A stretch of 62,085 nucleotides of DNA from Alphaproteobacteria bacterium (lineage in GTDB: Bacteria; Pseudomonadota; Alphaproteobacteria; ATCC43930; CGMCC-115725): the NCBI GenBank assembly GCA_028871055.1, contig JAGWON010000019.1, positions 1-62,085 of the forward strand, read 5' to 3'. Position 1 is the stretch's first letter; the number at the start of each line of letters is the position of its first letter. The notes beneath the pieces are model-generated. The model saw nothing but the letters and a program-made list of their open reading frames with translations. It ran no database searches and was not told the origin of the DNA. Shown here piece by piece: positions 8,369 to 20,422 of this stretch. The position numbers were made by a program, and so were the translations under genes.

Positions 8369-9608
8369 CCGGACGGCGATTACGGCCGTGCTGCTGGCGG
8401 CGGGGCTTGCGGCCACCGCGCCGGCCTGCGCACAGAACTCGCCGCAGCAGAAGCTGCAGGACGTCGAACGCCGGATCGAGCAAAGCCGGCGCCAGCAGGA
8501 GGAGCTCGCCAAGCAGGCGCAAGACTTGACAAGCCAGATCCAGGCGCTGCGCGACGGCGAAGTCCGCACCGCCGCCGCCGCGCAGGCGCACGAGGCGATG
8601 CTCGACGGGCTCGACGCCGAACTCAAGGCCCTGACCGACCAGGAACGGGCCGAGGCAGCCGAACTCCAGCGGAAGCGCGAGGCGGAGGGGCAACTGCTGA
8701 TGGCGCTGGTGCGGCTGGCGCGCGATCCGCCGACGGCGCTGGCGCTGGCGCCGGTGCCGCCGGTCGACGCAGTGCGCGGCGGCCTGTTGCTGGGCCGCGC
8801 CGTGCCGCCACTCGCCGCCCGCGCGCGCGTCCTCGGCGCCGAAATTGCTCGGCTCGAATCCGTGCGCGCGCAGATCGCTGCCGCAGAGGCAAAACATCGC
8901 ACCGAAGGCGAAAGCCTGGCGCGCGACCAGGCCCGGATCGCCGTCCTGATCGAACGCAAGCAGGCTTTGCAGCAGAAAACGCAACGGGGTCTCGCGCAAG
9001 TCAGCCGCCAGCAGGCGGCGCTTGCCGCCAAGGCCGGCGACCTGCGCGACCTGATCGCTCGGCTCGAAGCCGACCGCCGCGCGGCCGCACGTCGCGCCGA
9101 ACAGCGCGCGGCGCTACACCCGTCCGCCGCGGGAACGCCGCTCGCTGTGACCGCTGCCGCGCCAGTCCATCCCACGACCGACCAACCGTCGAACATCCGT
9201 CCGATCACGCAAGCGAAGGGCCGCTTCGCGGTGCCGACGAGCGGCTTACTGATCGCGCGCTTCGGCGAGCCGGAGCCCGGCGGCGTGACTAGCAAAGGCC
9301 TCACCTTCGAGACGCGGCCTGGCGGGCAGGTCGTGGCGCCGTTCGACGGACAGGTGCTTTATGCCGGACCCTTCAAGGGCTATGGCCAAATATTGATCAT
9401 CGGTCACGGCGGCGGCTATTATTCGGTTCTAGCGGGACTCGATCGTATCGAGCAAAGCGTCGGTCAATGGCTCGTCGCCGGCGAGCCGGTAGGCGTCATG
9501 CCGCAGGGCAGTCAAAGACCCCGTCTCTATCTCGAGCTTCGCGACAACGGCCAACCGATCAACCCCTTGCCGTGGTTGGCAATCCACGATGAAAAGGTAA
9601 ATGGATGA
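8355..9608 (+). CDS. EnvC-like murein hydrolase activator with degenerate LytM domain
   Basis: A 417-residue exported protein: a signal peptide ending near residue 26 (APACAQ), long glutamine/alanine-rich coiled coils at about 28-115 and 155-260, then a C-terminal M23/LytM domain at about 300-410. In active LytM enzymes zinc is held by H-x3-D and H-x-H motifs. Here the matching places read KGLTFE, SVLAGLD and YLELRD, so the metal ligands are gone, as in EnvC and NlpD, which activate amidases instead of cutting peptidoglycan. Gene position between gpmI and ctpA is the usual one for this protein. The GTG start overlaps the gpmI stop; its end overlaps ctpA by four bases. Confidence 0.88.
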   Translation: MSRPNRTAITAVLLAAGLAATAPACAQNSPQQKLQDVERRIEQSRRQQEELAKQAQDLTSQIQALRDGEVRTAAAAQAHEAMLDGLDAELKALTDQERAEAAELQRKREAEGQLLMALVRLARDPPTALALAPVPPVDAVRGGLLLGRAVPPLAARARVLGAEIARLESVRAQIAAAEAKHRTEGESLARDQARIAVLIERKQALQQKTQRGLAQVSRQQAALAAKAGDLRDLIARLEADRRAAARRAEQRAALHPSAAGTPLAVTAAAPVHPTTDQPSNIRPITQAKGRFAVPTSGLLIARFGEPEPGGVTSKGLTFETRPGGQVVAPFDGQVLYAGPFKGYGQILIIGHGGGYYSVLAGLDRIEQSVGQWLVAGEPVGVMPQGSQRPRLYLELRDNGQPINPLPWLAIHDEKVNG

Positions 9609-10969
9609 TGCGCTTCCGTCATATAGCAGCTTCGGCCGCGATCCTCGTCTGGCTGCTCGCGCCGGCAGCGCAATCCGCCGATACCCCCCAGACCCCGGCG
9701 GCCGCCAACAGCTCCGACACCTATCGCGAACTCGACCTATTCGGCGAGGTGTTCGAGCGTGTCCGCGCCGACTATGTCGACCGCGTATCGGACCAGCACC
9801 TCATCGAAGCCGCGATCAACGGCATGCTGTCGTCGCTCGATCCTCATTCGAGCTATATGAACGCCAAGGACTTCGCCGAAATGCAGGTGCAGGTCCAGGG
9901 CGAGTTCGGCGGCCTTGGCATCGAAGTGACGATGGAAAACGGCTTGGTGAAGGTGGTGTCGCCAATCGACGGCACGCCTGCGGCTAAGGCCGGCCTCAAG
10001 CCCGGCGACCTGATCGTTGCGATCAACGGCGAGCCGATTTCCGGCATGAGCCTGAATGACGCCGTCGAGAAGATGCGCGGCCCCATCGGCAGCGAGATCA
10101 AGCTGTTGATTCGGCGCGGTAACAAGGAGCCCTTTACGGTCACGCTGCAGCGCGCCGCCATCAAGGTCCAATCGGTCAGATCGCAGCTCATCGACAACGA
10201 TATCGCCTACATTCGCATCAGCAGCTTCAACGAGCAGGCGGATAGCGGCGTGCACACGGCGATGAAATCGCTTGCGGTGAAGTCGCACGACAAGCTTGCG
10301 GGCATCGTGCTCGACCTGCGCAACAATCCCGGCGGCCTGCTCGACCAGGCGGTTGCCGTCGCCAACGACTTCATCAATCAGGGCGAGATCGTCTCGACCC
10401 GCGGCCGTCATCCGGACGATGCGCAGCGCTTCGACGCCAAGACCGGCAACGACATCAGCCGGGGTTTGCCGATGGTTGTGTTGATCAACGGCGGCTCGGC
10501 GTCGGCATCCGAGATCGTCGCTGGCGCGCTGCAGGATCACCACCGCGCCGTCCTGGTTGGCACGCGCAGCTTCGGCAAAGGGTCGGTCCAGACCATCATC
10601 CAGTTGCCCGGCCACGGCGCGATCCGTCTAACGACCGCGCGCTATTACACGCCGTCGGGCCGCTCGATCCAGGCCACCGGCATCGAACCCGATATCATGG
10701 TCGAGCCCGCCAAGATCGAGCGGATCGCGACCGGCACGGTAACCCACGAATCGGACCTCAAAGGCGCGCTCAAGAACACGGATGCGAGCGCCGCGACCGT
10801 GCCCGCCGCACCGCCGTCCAAGACCCCTGACAAGAGTGCGGCGCCGCCGGCCGCGGCGGACGGCGACGAATCCGCCACCTTTGGCACCGCGGACGACTAT
10901 CAGCTCGCCCGCGCGGTCGACATGCTGCGGGGCATCGCCTTGTTCGGCCCGAAGAAGGCAGCGCACTAA
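9605..10969 (+). CDS. ctpA: Carboxy-terminal processing protease (S41 family)
   Basis: A 454-residue periplasmic protease with a signal peptide cut near residue 24 (AAQSAD), a PDZ domain at about 95-170 (FGGLGIEV and GLKPGDLIVAINGEP), and an S41 catalytic domain. The serine lies in NGGSASASEIV near residue 298 and the general-base lysine in GTRSFGKGSVQT near 325. The C-terminal 60 residues are a proline/alanine-rich low-complexity tail followed by a short helix. Together with the EnvC-like gene just before it, with which it overlaps, it probably acts in cell-wall turnover. Confidence 0.94.
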   Translation: MMRFRHIAASAAILVWLLAPAAQSADTPQTPAAANSSDTYRELDLFGEVFERVRADYVDRVSDQHLIEAAINGMLSSLDPHSSYMNAKDFAEMQVQVQGEFGGLGIEVTMENGLVKVVSPIDGTPAAKAGLKPGDLIVAINGEPISGMSLNDAVEKMRGPIGSEIKLLIRRGNKEPFTVTLQRAAIKVQSVRSQLIDNDIAYIRISSFNEQADSGVHTAMKSLAVKSHDKLAGIVLDLRNNPGGLLDQAVAVANDFINQGEIVSTRGRHPDDAQRFDAKTGNDISRGLPMVVLINGGSASASEIVAGALQDHHRAVLVGTRSFGKGSVQTIIQLPGHGAIRLTTARYYTPSGRSIQATGIEPDIMVEPAKIERIATGTVTHESDLKGALKNTDASAATVPAAPPSKTPDKSAAPPAAADGDESATFGTADDYQLARAVDMLRGIALFGPKKAAH

Positions 10970-10988
10970 CGGCTGCGCCGCGCGCGGA

Positions 10989-11468
10989 ATGAAGAGCGCC
11001 AAGCCGCCTGCCGGCTACCGTTGCGGCGTCGGCGTCGTCTTGATCAACGGCATACGCCGCGTGTTCGTCGGGCGCCGTCTCGGCACCGCCGACGGGTGGC
11101 AGATGCCGCAGGGCGGCATCGACGGCAACGAAGCGCCCCGCGTCGCCGCGCTGCGCGAACTCAAGGAGGAAATCGGCACGGACAAGGCCGAAATCCTGGC
11201 CGAGAGCGCGCATTGGCTCAGCTACGACTTCCCGCCGAACCTGCGCCGGTCGATCTGGCACGGGCGCTACAAGGGCCAGACGCAAAAATGGTTCGTGATG
11301 CGCTTCACAGGAACCGACGACGACATCGACCTCAACGCCCACATGCCGGAATTCGACGCCTGGAAGTGGGTGGCGCCGCGCGAGCTGCCGGCGCTCGCCA
11401 TCGACTTCAAGCAGCCGCTCTATCGCGCGTTGCTGGAGGAGTTCAGCACCGAGCTCGATCTAGGTTAG
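10989..11468 (+). CDS. rppH: RNA pyrophosphohydrolase (Nudix)
   Basis: A 159-residue Nudix hydrolase that removes pyrophosphate from the 5' ends of mRNAs and so starts their decay. The Nudix box is complete at about residues 43-64 (GGIDGNEAPRVAALRE then LKEEIG). RppH-type segments follow: WLSYDFP, RYKGQTQKWF and EFDAWKWV. Length fits the alphaproteobacterial form. Its stop codon overlaps the stop of the convergent ferritin-like gene by three bases. Confidence 0.95.
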   Translation: MKSAKPPAGYRCGVGVVLINGIRRVFVGRRLGTADGWQMPQGGIDGNEAPRVAALRELKEEIGTDKAEILAESAHWLSYDFPPNLRRSIWHGRYKGQTQKWFVMRFTGTDDDIDLNAHMPEFDAWKWVAPRELPALAIDFKQPLYRALLEEFSTELDLG

Positions 11469-12286
11469 ACGGCGGCGCGGCGGCGCAGCGCCCGCCAAGC
11501 GAGATCTGACGCCAGCAGGTTGAGCCGCCCGTGCGGCTTCAAACCAACCGCCTTGAACGTCATCGCCACCGCGCGTTCGACGTGATGTGGACAATAGACG
11601 CGTGCAGCGGCGGCGAGGTAGTCGCGATGGGCGCTACGCCGGTCATAAGCCGCGCCGGCCGCGGCGTTGGCGACGAAATAGGCGTAGGACAGCTCATCGT
11701 CCCCGGATTCACGAATCCGTCCGAGCGCGATGCGCAGGCGATTCCACAGCGGCAGCCGTTCGCTCGCGAGATAACGCTTCATATGCGTGTAGAATAGTTT
11801 GTAGTGCCGGAGCTCGTCGGCGGCGATGCGGTGGCAGATCGCGCGCAGCACCGGTTCGCGCGTCGCTTCCGCCAGTGCGGTGTAATGGCTGCTGGTGCCA
11901 GTCTCGACGATGCAGCGCGCCACCAGTTCGCCGGCGCGTGAACCGCGGATCGAGCGCGCGGCCGCGAGATCGACGCGGAACTCGGCGGAAAACCGCGCGC
12001 ACGCTGCCCGGTGGTCGAACGTCGGATCGGCGAGCGTCGCCCAGCGGCCGAGCGCCTCGCCGTGCCGAATCTCTTCTTCGCCCCAGACACGCGCCGCTTG
12101 CTGGAATTCGGCGTCGTCGGCAAAAACGTTGCAAAGATACCGCGTGTAGTCGGCGCCGTTCTGCTCGACCAGGCTTGCGGCCTTGGCCAGGCACAGAATC
12201 GCGGGCTCGACCTTCGCCGGGTCGAACCGGTCCCACGGAATATCGGCCAACGTCCAGTGAGCCACGCGCACGCTCCTCGTCCGCAA
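11465..12286 (-). CDS. Ferritin-like superfamily protein
   Basis: A 273-residue soluble helical protein. Two carboxylate-histidine helices typical of di-iron four-helix bundles are visible: WGEEEIRHGEAL near residue 70 and AADELRHYKLFYTHM near 155, with another possible ligand in CIVETGTSSHY near 127. This is the ferritin/rubrerythrin/acyl-ACP desaturase fold class. No closer family can be named from the sequence alone; an oxidase or desaturase-like role is possible. It lies downstream of the ATP synthase operon on the same strand, 75 bases after atpC. Confidence 0.65.
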   Translation of the reverse strand: MRTRSVRVAHWTLADIPWDRFDPAKVEPAILCLAKAASLVEQNGADYTRYLCNVFADDAEFQQAARVWGEEEIRHGEALGRWATLADPTFDHRAACARFSAEFRVDLAAARSIRGSRAGELVARCIVETGTSSHYTALAEATREPVLRAICHRIAADELRHYKLFYTHMKRYLASERLPLWNRLRIALGRIRESGDDELSYAYFVANAAAGAAYDRRSAHRDYLAAAARVYCPHHVERAVAMTFKAVGLKPHGRLNLLASDLAWRALRRRAAV

Positions 12287-12361
12287 TTATAGCGCTGCCG
12301 CCGACGCCCGCCTATCTCGGACAGCCCGGCGCGCCGCCGCGATTTTGGCCAAAAATCCGAG

Positions 12362-12820
12362 CTAGTGAGCGGCAGCCAGCAAGGCTTCGAGCTTCGCCTG
12401 TGCCGCGGCAAGGTGGCGCTCGGCGGTGCGGAGCTGCGCCAGCGCCTCGCTCTTGTCGTCGCCGGTTGCCCGCGCGGCCTGGTCCTTGAGGCCGGCGAGC
12501 CGGCTCTCGGCTTCCTTGGCCTCGGACTCGGCAACGCTACGGTCGATCTCGCCGACCGGCAGCGCTTCGTCGGCGAGCACGGTGCAGCGCTCGGGCGTGA
12601 CTTCGGCGAAGCCGCCCGACACGAAGATGCGTTGCGACACGCTGCGCTGGTCGTCGGCATAGACGTCGATAATGCCCGGTCGTACGGTCGAGATCAGCAG
12701 TGCGTGGCCCGGCAGCACGCCGAAATTTCCCTCAACCCCAGGCACCACGACCATGGCGACGTCCTCCGAGAGCAGCAGCTTCTCGGGCGCGACCAGCTCG
12801 AATTTGACCTTGTCGGCCAT
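12362..12820 (-). CDS. atpC: ATP synthase F1 subunit epsilon
   Basis: The 152-residue epsilon subunit of the F1 rotor. It has the beta-sandwich opening KVKFELVAPEKLL, VVVPGVEGNFGVLPGHA near residue 25, and the C-terminal helical hairpin (EAKEAESRLAGL, then AERHLAAAQAKLEALL), which can inhibit ATP hydrolysis. It is the last gene of the atpHAGDC operon, five bases after atpD. Confidence 0.97.
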   Translation of the reverse strand: MADKVKFELVAPEKLLLSEDVAMVVVPGVEGNFGVLPGHALLISTVRPGIIDVYADDQRSVSQRIFVSGGFAEVTPERCTVLADEALPVGEIDRSVAESEAKEAESRLAGLKDQAARATGDDKSEALAQLRTAERHLAAAQAKLEALLAAAH

Positions 12821-12825
12821 TGCGC

Positions 12826-15148
<2,323 letters not shown>

Positions 15149-15171
15149 GGCGTGCTAGTGCCCGTGTGCGT

Positions 15172-16701
<1,530 letters not shown>

Positions 16702-16702
16702 A

Positions 16703-17263
16703 TCAACCAACCCCCTTCATCGCCAGTGCCAGGCGCGCCAGCTTGCTCTTGAGCGACGCATCGACCATACGCGAACCCACCTTGACGACCAGTCCGCCGA
16801 GCAGGCTCGGATCGACGCGGAAGTCGACCGCGACCTTGCGGCCGATCGCCTTGCGCAGGCGCCCGTCGACCGCGCGGCGCTGCGCCTCGGACAATTCCTG
16901 CGCCGCGATAACCTGGGCCGTCACTTCACCGCGGCGCTCGGCGAGAATCTGGAGAAAGCCCTGGATCATCTCCGGCAGCGCAAACAGCCGCCGGTTGCGC
17001 GCCAACAAGCCGAGGAAATTGTGCGTCAGCGCATTGAGCCCGGCGCGCTCGGCAATGGCGCCGATCGCCCGGGCCTGCTCGTCGCGCTGCAGCACCGGAC
17101 TCCGGATCATGCGGCGCAGATCAGCGCTTTCGTCGATCAGCCGGCGCAGGCCGGCGAGATCGGATGCCACCGCATCGATAGCCTTGCGCTCGTCGGCGAG
17201 TTCGAAAAGCGCCGCCGCGTAACGCTTGGCCAGGCCGGCCACGCTTGTCGCTTCGGATGCCAC
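16703..17263 (-). CDS. atpH: ATP synthase F1 subunit delta
   Basis: The 186-residue stator subunit that links F1 to the F0 b subunits. The N-terminal bundle [16 protein letters not shown] and the C-terminal strand region ([25 protein letters not shown] over residues 153-178) are characteristic. As in most alphaproteobacteria it heads the F1 operon and the F0 genes are not adjacent. A weak promoter (TTGCGT, 16 bases, TTAGAA) may lie on the minus strand in the 298-base divergent gap upstream. Confidence 0.95.
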   Translation of the reverse strand: MASEATSVAGLAKRYAAALFELADERKAIDAVASDLAGLRRLIDESADLRRMIRSPVLQRDEQARAIGAIAERAGLNALTHNFLGLLARNRRLFALPEMIQGFLQILAERRGEVTAQVIAAQELSEAQRRAVDGRLRKAIGRKVAVDFRVDPSLLGGLVVKVGSRMVDASLKSKLARLALAMKGVG

Positions 17264-17561
17264 GTCGAGCTTATGTCCTTAAAATCCCGGACGAGACCGG
17301 TGCGGAGACGACCTCAAAATGAACATGCCCTCCGCCGGGTTTTCGCCGCTCGAAAACCCCCACCACCACGGTCCCGCCGGAAAGCGGGGCGGTTCTAACA
17401 TAGGCTTTTCAGGCACGCAACATGGCCCGGCCGGCCGCTCCGTGTCGCTTCGCCGCATCCGGAAAACTTGAGCAAAGGCAATCCTTTCAGCGCTATAAGG
17501 GCGGCACTTTCGCGGATTTAAAAACGCGCGGTCCAAATATCCCGGGGGAGTCGGAAGAGAC

Positions 17562-18832
17562 ATGGCGATCGAGACCACGACCACCACGTCGGACAGCCTT
17601 GCGGCGACGCCGCAACTCGGTCTCGTCCGTCTTTCATTGCTTGCCGTCTTGATCGGCATCGTCGGCAGCGTCGGCGCGATGGTTTTTCGCGGCCTCATCG
17701 CCCTGGTCCACAACTTCGCTTTCCTGGGCGTTATCTCGGTGTTCTACGACGCGAATATCTTCACGCCGCCGAGCCCGTGGGGCGCCGCCGTTATCCTTGC
17801 GCCGGTGATCGGCAGCATCGTCGTCACGCTCCTGGTGACCAAGTTCGCGCGAGGCCAAGGGCCACGGCATGCCGGAGGTGATGGACGCGATCTACTACAA
17901 CGAGGGCAAGATCCGGCCCGTCGTCGCCGCCGTCAAATCACTCACCTCGGCGATCAGCATCGGCACGGGCGGCGCGGTCGGGCGCGAGGGACCGATCATC
18001 CAAATCGGGGCGTCCTTCGGTTCGACCATCGGTCAGATCATCCACATGGCGCGGTGGCAGCGGATCACGCTGGTGGCGGCCGGCGCGGGCGGGATTTTCT
18101 CGCCGTCGCTCTACAAGGGCGCAACGCTGGGCGGTGTGTTCGGTGCGCTCGTCGACGCTGTCCATCCCGTGGCCGGCGCGACGCCCGGCACTTTCGCCAT
18201 CGTCGGCATGGCTGCGATGGTCGGCGGCGGTACCGGTGTGGCGATGACCGCGGTAACCATGATCTTCGAGGTGACGCGCGATTACGGCATCGTCATGCCG
18301 ATGATCCTCGCAGTGGCGTTCAGCATTGGCGTGCGCCGGGTGCTTTCACGCGAGAATATTTACAGCTCAAGTTGGTGGAGCGCGGACACCTCATCCCCAA
18401 GGCGCTGCACGCCAACATGTTCCTGGTGCGCCACGCCAGCGAAGTGATGGACAGGGATGTCCTGGTGCTGCCGGCGAGCATCGATTTCGACGCCTTCCTG
18501 CGCCAGCCTGAGCACAAGGGCGCGTGAAGCACGTCGTGGTGACGGAGAACGACCGGATCGTCGGCGTGATGCGCGTCAACACCGGTTTCCGCCGCGGGCT
18601 CGAGGCCGTCGATACCGGCGTCGCGCTCGGCGACGTGGCGCAGAAGAACTTCACCGTCGCGCGCGAGGACGACATCGCCTTCGACGTCATCGACCGGATG
18701 TGGCGCGAGGACGCCGCCATGGCGGTGGTCGTGCGCACCACGGCGGCGCCGCGCGCCGAAGACGTGCGCGGGATCATCTCGAAGGAACACGTCGCCGATT
18801 CGATGGCCGAGAGCATCAAGCCCTACGCATGA
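17562..18832 (+). pseudogene. CLC-type chloride channel, broken by an internal deletion and frameshifts
   Basis: The pieces of one voltage-gated chloride channel/antiporter can be followed across three reading frames. 17562-17855 holds the first membrane helices, ending VTKFAR. From about 17860 the frame changes and gives GMPEVMDAIYYNEGKIRP and the CLC selectivity motif GGAVGREGPIIQIGAS near 17970-18010. At about 18092 the sequence jumps from LVAAGAGG straight to IFSPSLYKGATLGG, so roughly 150-200 residues of membrane core are missing compared with the family. A base is lost near 18363, another shift follows near 18524, and the last part (KHVVVTENDRIVGVMRVN) is a CBS-domain tail. It cannot make a working channel. 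Confidence 0.88.
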
Positions 18833-18839
18833 TGCAGCC

Positions 18840-19910
18840 TCAATGCGCGGGCGGCACCGCGGGTAGGACGTGGGGGCCGCGATCGACGACGATGTTGCCT
18901 TCGGCGTCGAAGGTGGTGGCATCGACCGCGGCGCGCGAGGCCGCCGGCCGTAGAACGGGCTCCGGCGCGCTGTCGGCGACGTGCGGCGGGGCGGGAGTCA
19001 CCGGGACAAGGATACCGTTGCGAACGATCCCGGCGCGCTCCACCGCGTCCCAATCGACCCGATCGTGGCGGTCGCCAGCCACCATGGCCACCCGTCCGAC
19101 CAAGTCGTCGGGTATCTTCGGCGTGACCGGCTCGCCGAGATCGATCTGGTCGGTCTGCGACTGGCTCGGATGGACCGCGACGTAAAGGCGGCCGTCGATC
19201 CACGCAGCCAGAACCGGTTGATCGACGACGCGCACAGGCGTGCCGATCGGTATCTCGCTGAAGAGATGCTGGATGTCCTCGGGATAGAGATGGATACAGC
19301 CGTGGCTGACGTTGCGGCCGATGCCATCGGGCTTGTTGGTGCCGTGGATCAGATAGTTCTTCCAGCCGAGATGCAACGCATAAGCGCCCAGCGGGTTGTC
19401 CGGGCCGGGCTGCACAAAAGCCGGCAGCGTCGGATCCTCCGCGTGGATGGAGGGCGGCGGATACCAGATCGGGTCCTTTTCTTTCGAAACCACCGTCGTC
19501 GCGCCGACCAGCGTTTTCTTGCCCTCGACGCCGACGCCGATGGGAAACGTCTCGACCGTCTTGCCGTCACGGTGGAAATAATAGAGGCGGCGCTCGCCGA
19601 GATTGATGACGATGCCGACATGCGGCGCGTCGGGCAGCACGTATTGGGTCGGGATGACGACGCGGGCGCCGTTGCCGGGCAGCCATGGATTGATGCCGGG
19701 ATTGGCGGCGGCAAGTTCGGCATAGCCGACGTCGTAGGGACGCTGCAGAGCGATGAGCGTATCGCTCGCCCTGGTCGTATAGCTCTGGAGCGATCCGAGG
19801 ACGGTTTGATTCGGCGCGAGGGTGAATTGCGCCGCGCCTGCCGGGGCGGCAGCGAATGCCACCAGCATCGCGATGATGCCAATGGCGCGTCGGGGGCTGT
19901 GAATGCACAT
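18840..19910 (-). CDS. L,D-transpeptidase (YkuD domain)
   Basis: A 356-residue exported enzyme that forms L,D links in peptidoglycan or attaches proteins to it. It has a signal peptide (cut near residue 27, AGAAQ), a LysM-like segment at about 30-95, and a YkuD catalytic domain at about 98-230 with the active-site motif HGTNKPDGIGRNVSHGCIHL; the cysteine is in SHGCIHLYPED. A C-terminal region of about 120 residues is unusual in length and proline-rich at the end. The lipoprotein gene just upstream on the same strand ends in lysine, so this enzyme is a candidate for attaching it to the wall. Confidence 0.92.
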   Translation of the reverse strand: MCIHSPRRAIGIIAMLVAFAAAPAGAAQFTLAPNQTVLGSLQSYTTRASDTLIALQRPYDVGYAELAAANPGINPWLPGNGARVVIPTQYVLPDAPHVGIVINLGERRLYYFHRDGKTVETFPIGVGVEGKKTLVGATTVVSKEKDPIWYPPPSIHAEDPTLPAFVQPGPDNPLGAYALHLGWKNYLIHGTNKPDGIGRNVSHGCIHLYPEDIQHLFSEIPIGTPVRVVDQPVLAAWIDGRLYVAVHPSQSQTDQIDLGEPVTPKIPDDLVGRVAMVAGDRHDRVDWDAVERAGIVRNGILVPVTPAPPHVADSAPEPVLRPAASRAAVDATTFDAEGNIVVDRGPHVLPAVPPAH

Positions 19911-19995
19911 GCAGTTTTCCCGACGATTCTAAACGAGGCGCAGCGCGCCGGGAAGGCGCGGCCACTGCCGCGCGATCCGGCGCCCGCGAACCGAG

Positions 19996-20211
19996 TTACT
20001 TCTGCAAGCTACGCTGATACTGGCGATTGTTCTGCATGTTGGCTTGCTGGGCCTCCTTCAAGGCCTGCTGGGCCGTCGCAAGCGCCTGATCGGCCTTCTG
20101 GTTGGCCGCGGCGACCTGCGCTTCGAGCGACGAGGTATTGCTCGGCTGGCTCGCACACGCGGCAAGGGCCAACGGCGCGCAAATCAGCAGAAGCTTTGCA
20201 CCACGCAACAT
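19996..20211 (-). CDS. Braun-type (Lpp-like) alanine-zipper lipoprotein
   Basis: A 71-residue lipoprotein. The signal peptide ends in lipobox LAAC (cysteine about residue 19), and the mature part is an alanine/glutamine heptad helix (ANQKADQALATAQQALKEA) like the trimeric coiled coil of enterobacterial Lpp. The last residues are RSLQK, a free C-terminal lysine, the residue by which Lpp is joined to peptidoglycan. The adjacent downstream gene, 85 bases away on the same strand, encodes an L,D-transpeptidase. The structural class is well supported; wall linkage is inferred. Confidence 0.8.
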   Translation of the reverse strand: MLRGAKLLLICAPLALAACASQPSNTSSLEAQVAAANQKADQALATAQQALKEAQQANMQNNRQYQRSLQK

Positions 20212-20422
20212 GACTGCCTCCTTGTATTGGATTGCACTCTGATCCGGCCCACTGCGCAGCGAATGACGAACCTCGGAACCGGCGGGGGCCGGCGGCGCCG
20301 ACGGCGATGCTGCGTTCCGACGACAAAACGTAACCCAACCCTTTCTGTGCCACGGTTAAAGCAAATTTATCGTCACCGCAGTCACAGATCAGTCATAAGG
20401 TTCAGGGAAGTCGTATCAAATA

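Noticed and set aside
6773-9304. An 843-codon open frame on the minus strand opposite gpmI and the EnvC-like gene
   Set aside because: It is antisense to two genes with clear motifs, has no recognisable domain, and is rich in Arg, Ala and Ser as expected of shadow frames in GC-rich DNA.
12340-12361. A/T palindrome around TTTTGGCCAAAA after atpC as a terminator
   Set aside because: The stem is short and A/T-rich and no T tract follows on the operon strand, so it does not qualify as an intrinsic terminator.
17468-17499. TTGAGC and TATAAG upstream of the CLC gene as a promoter
   Set aside because: The spacing is 20 bases, too long for a typical sigma-70 promoter.
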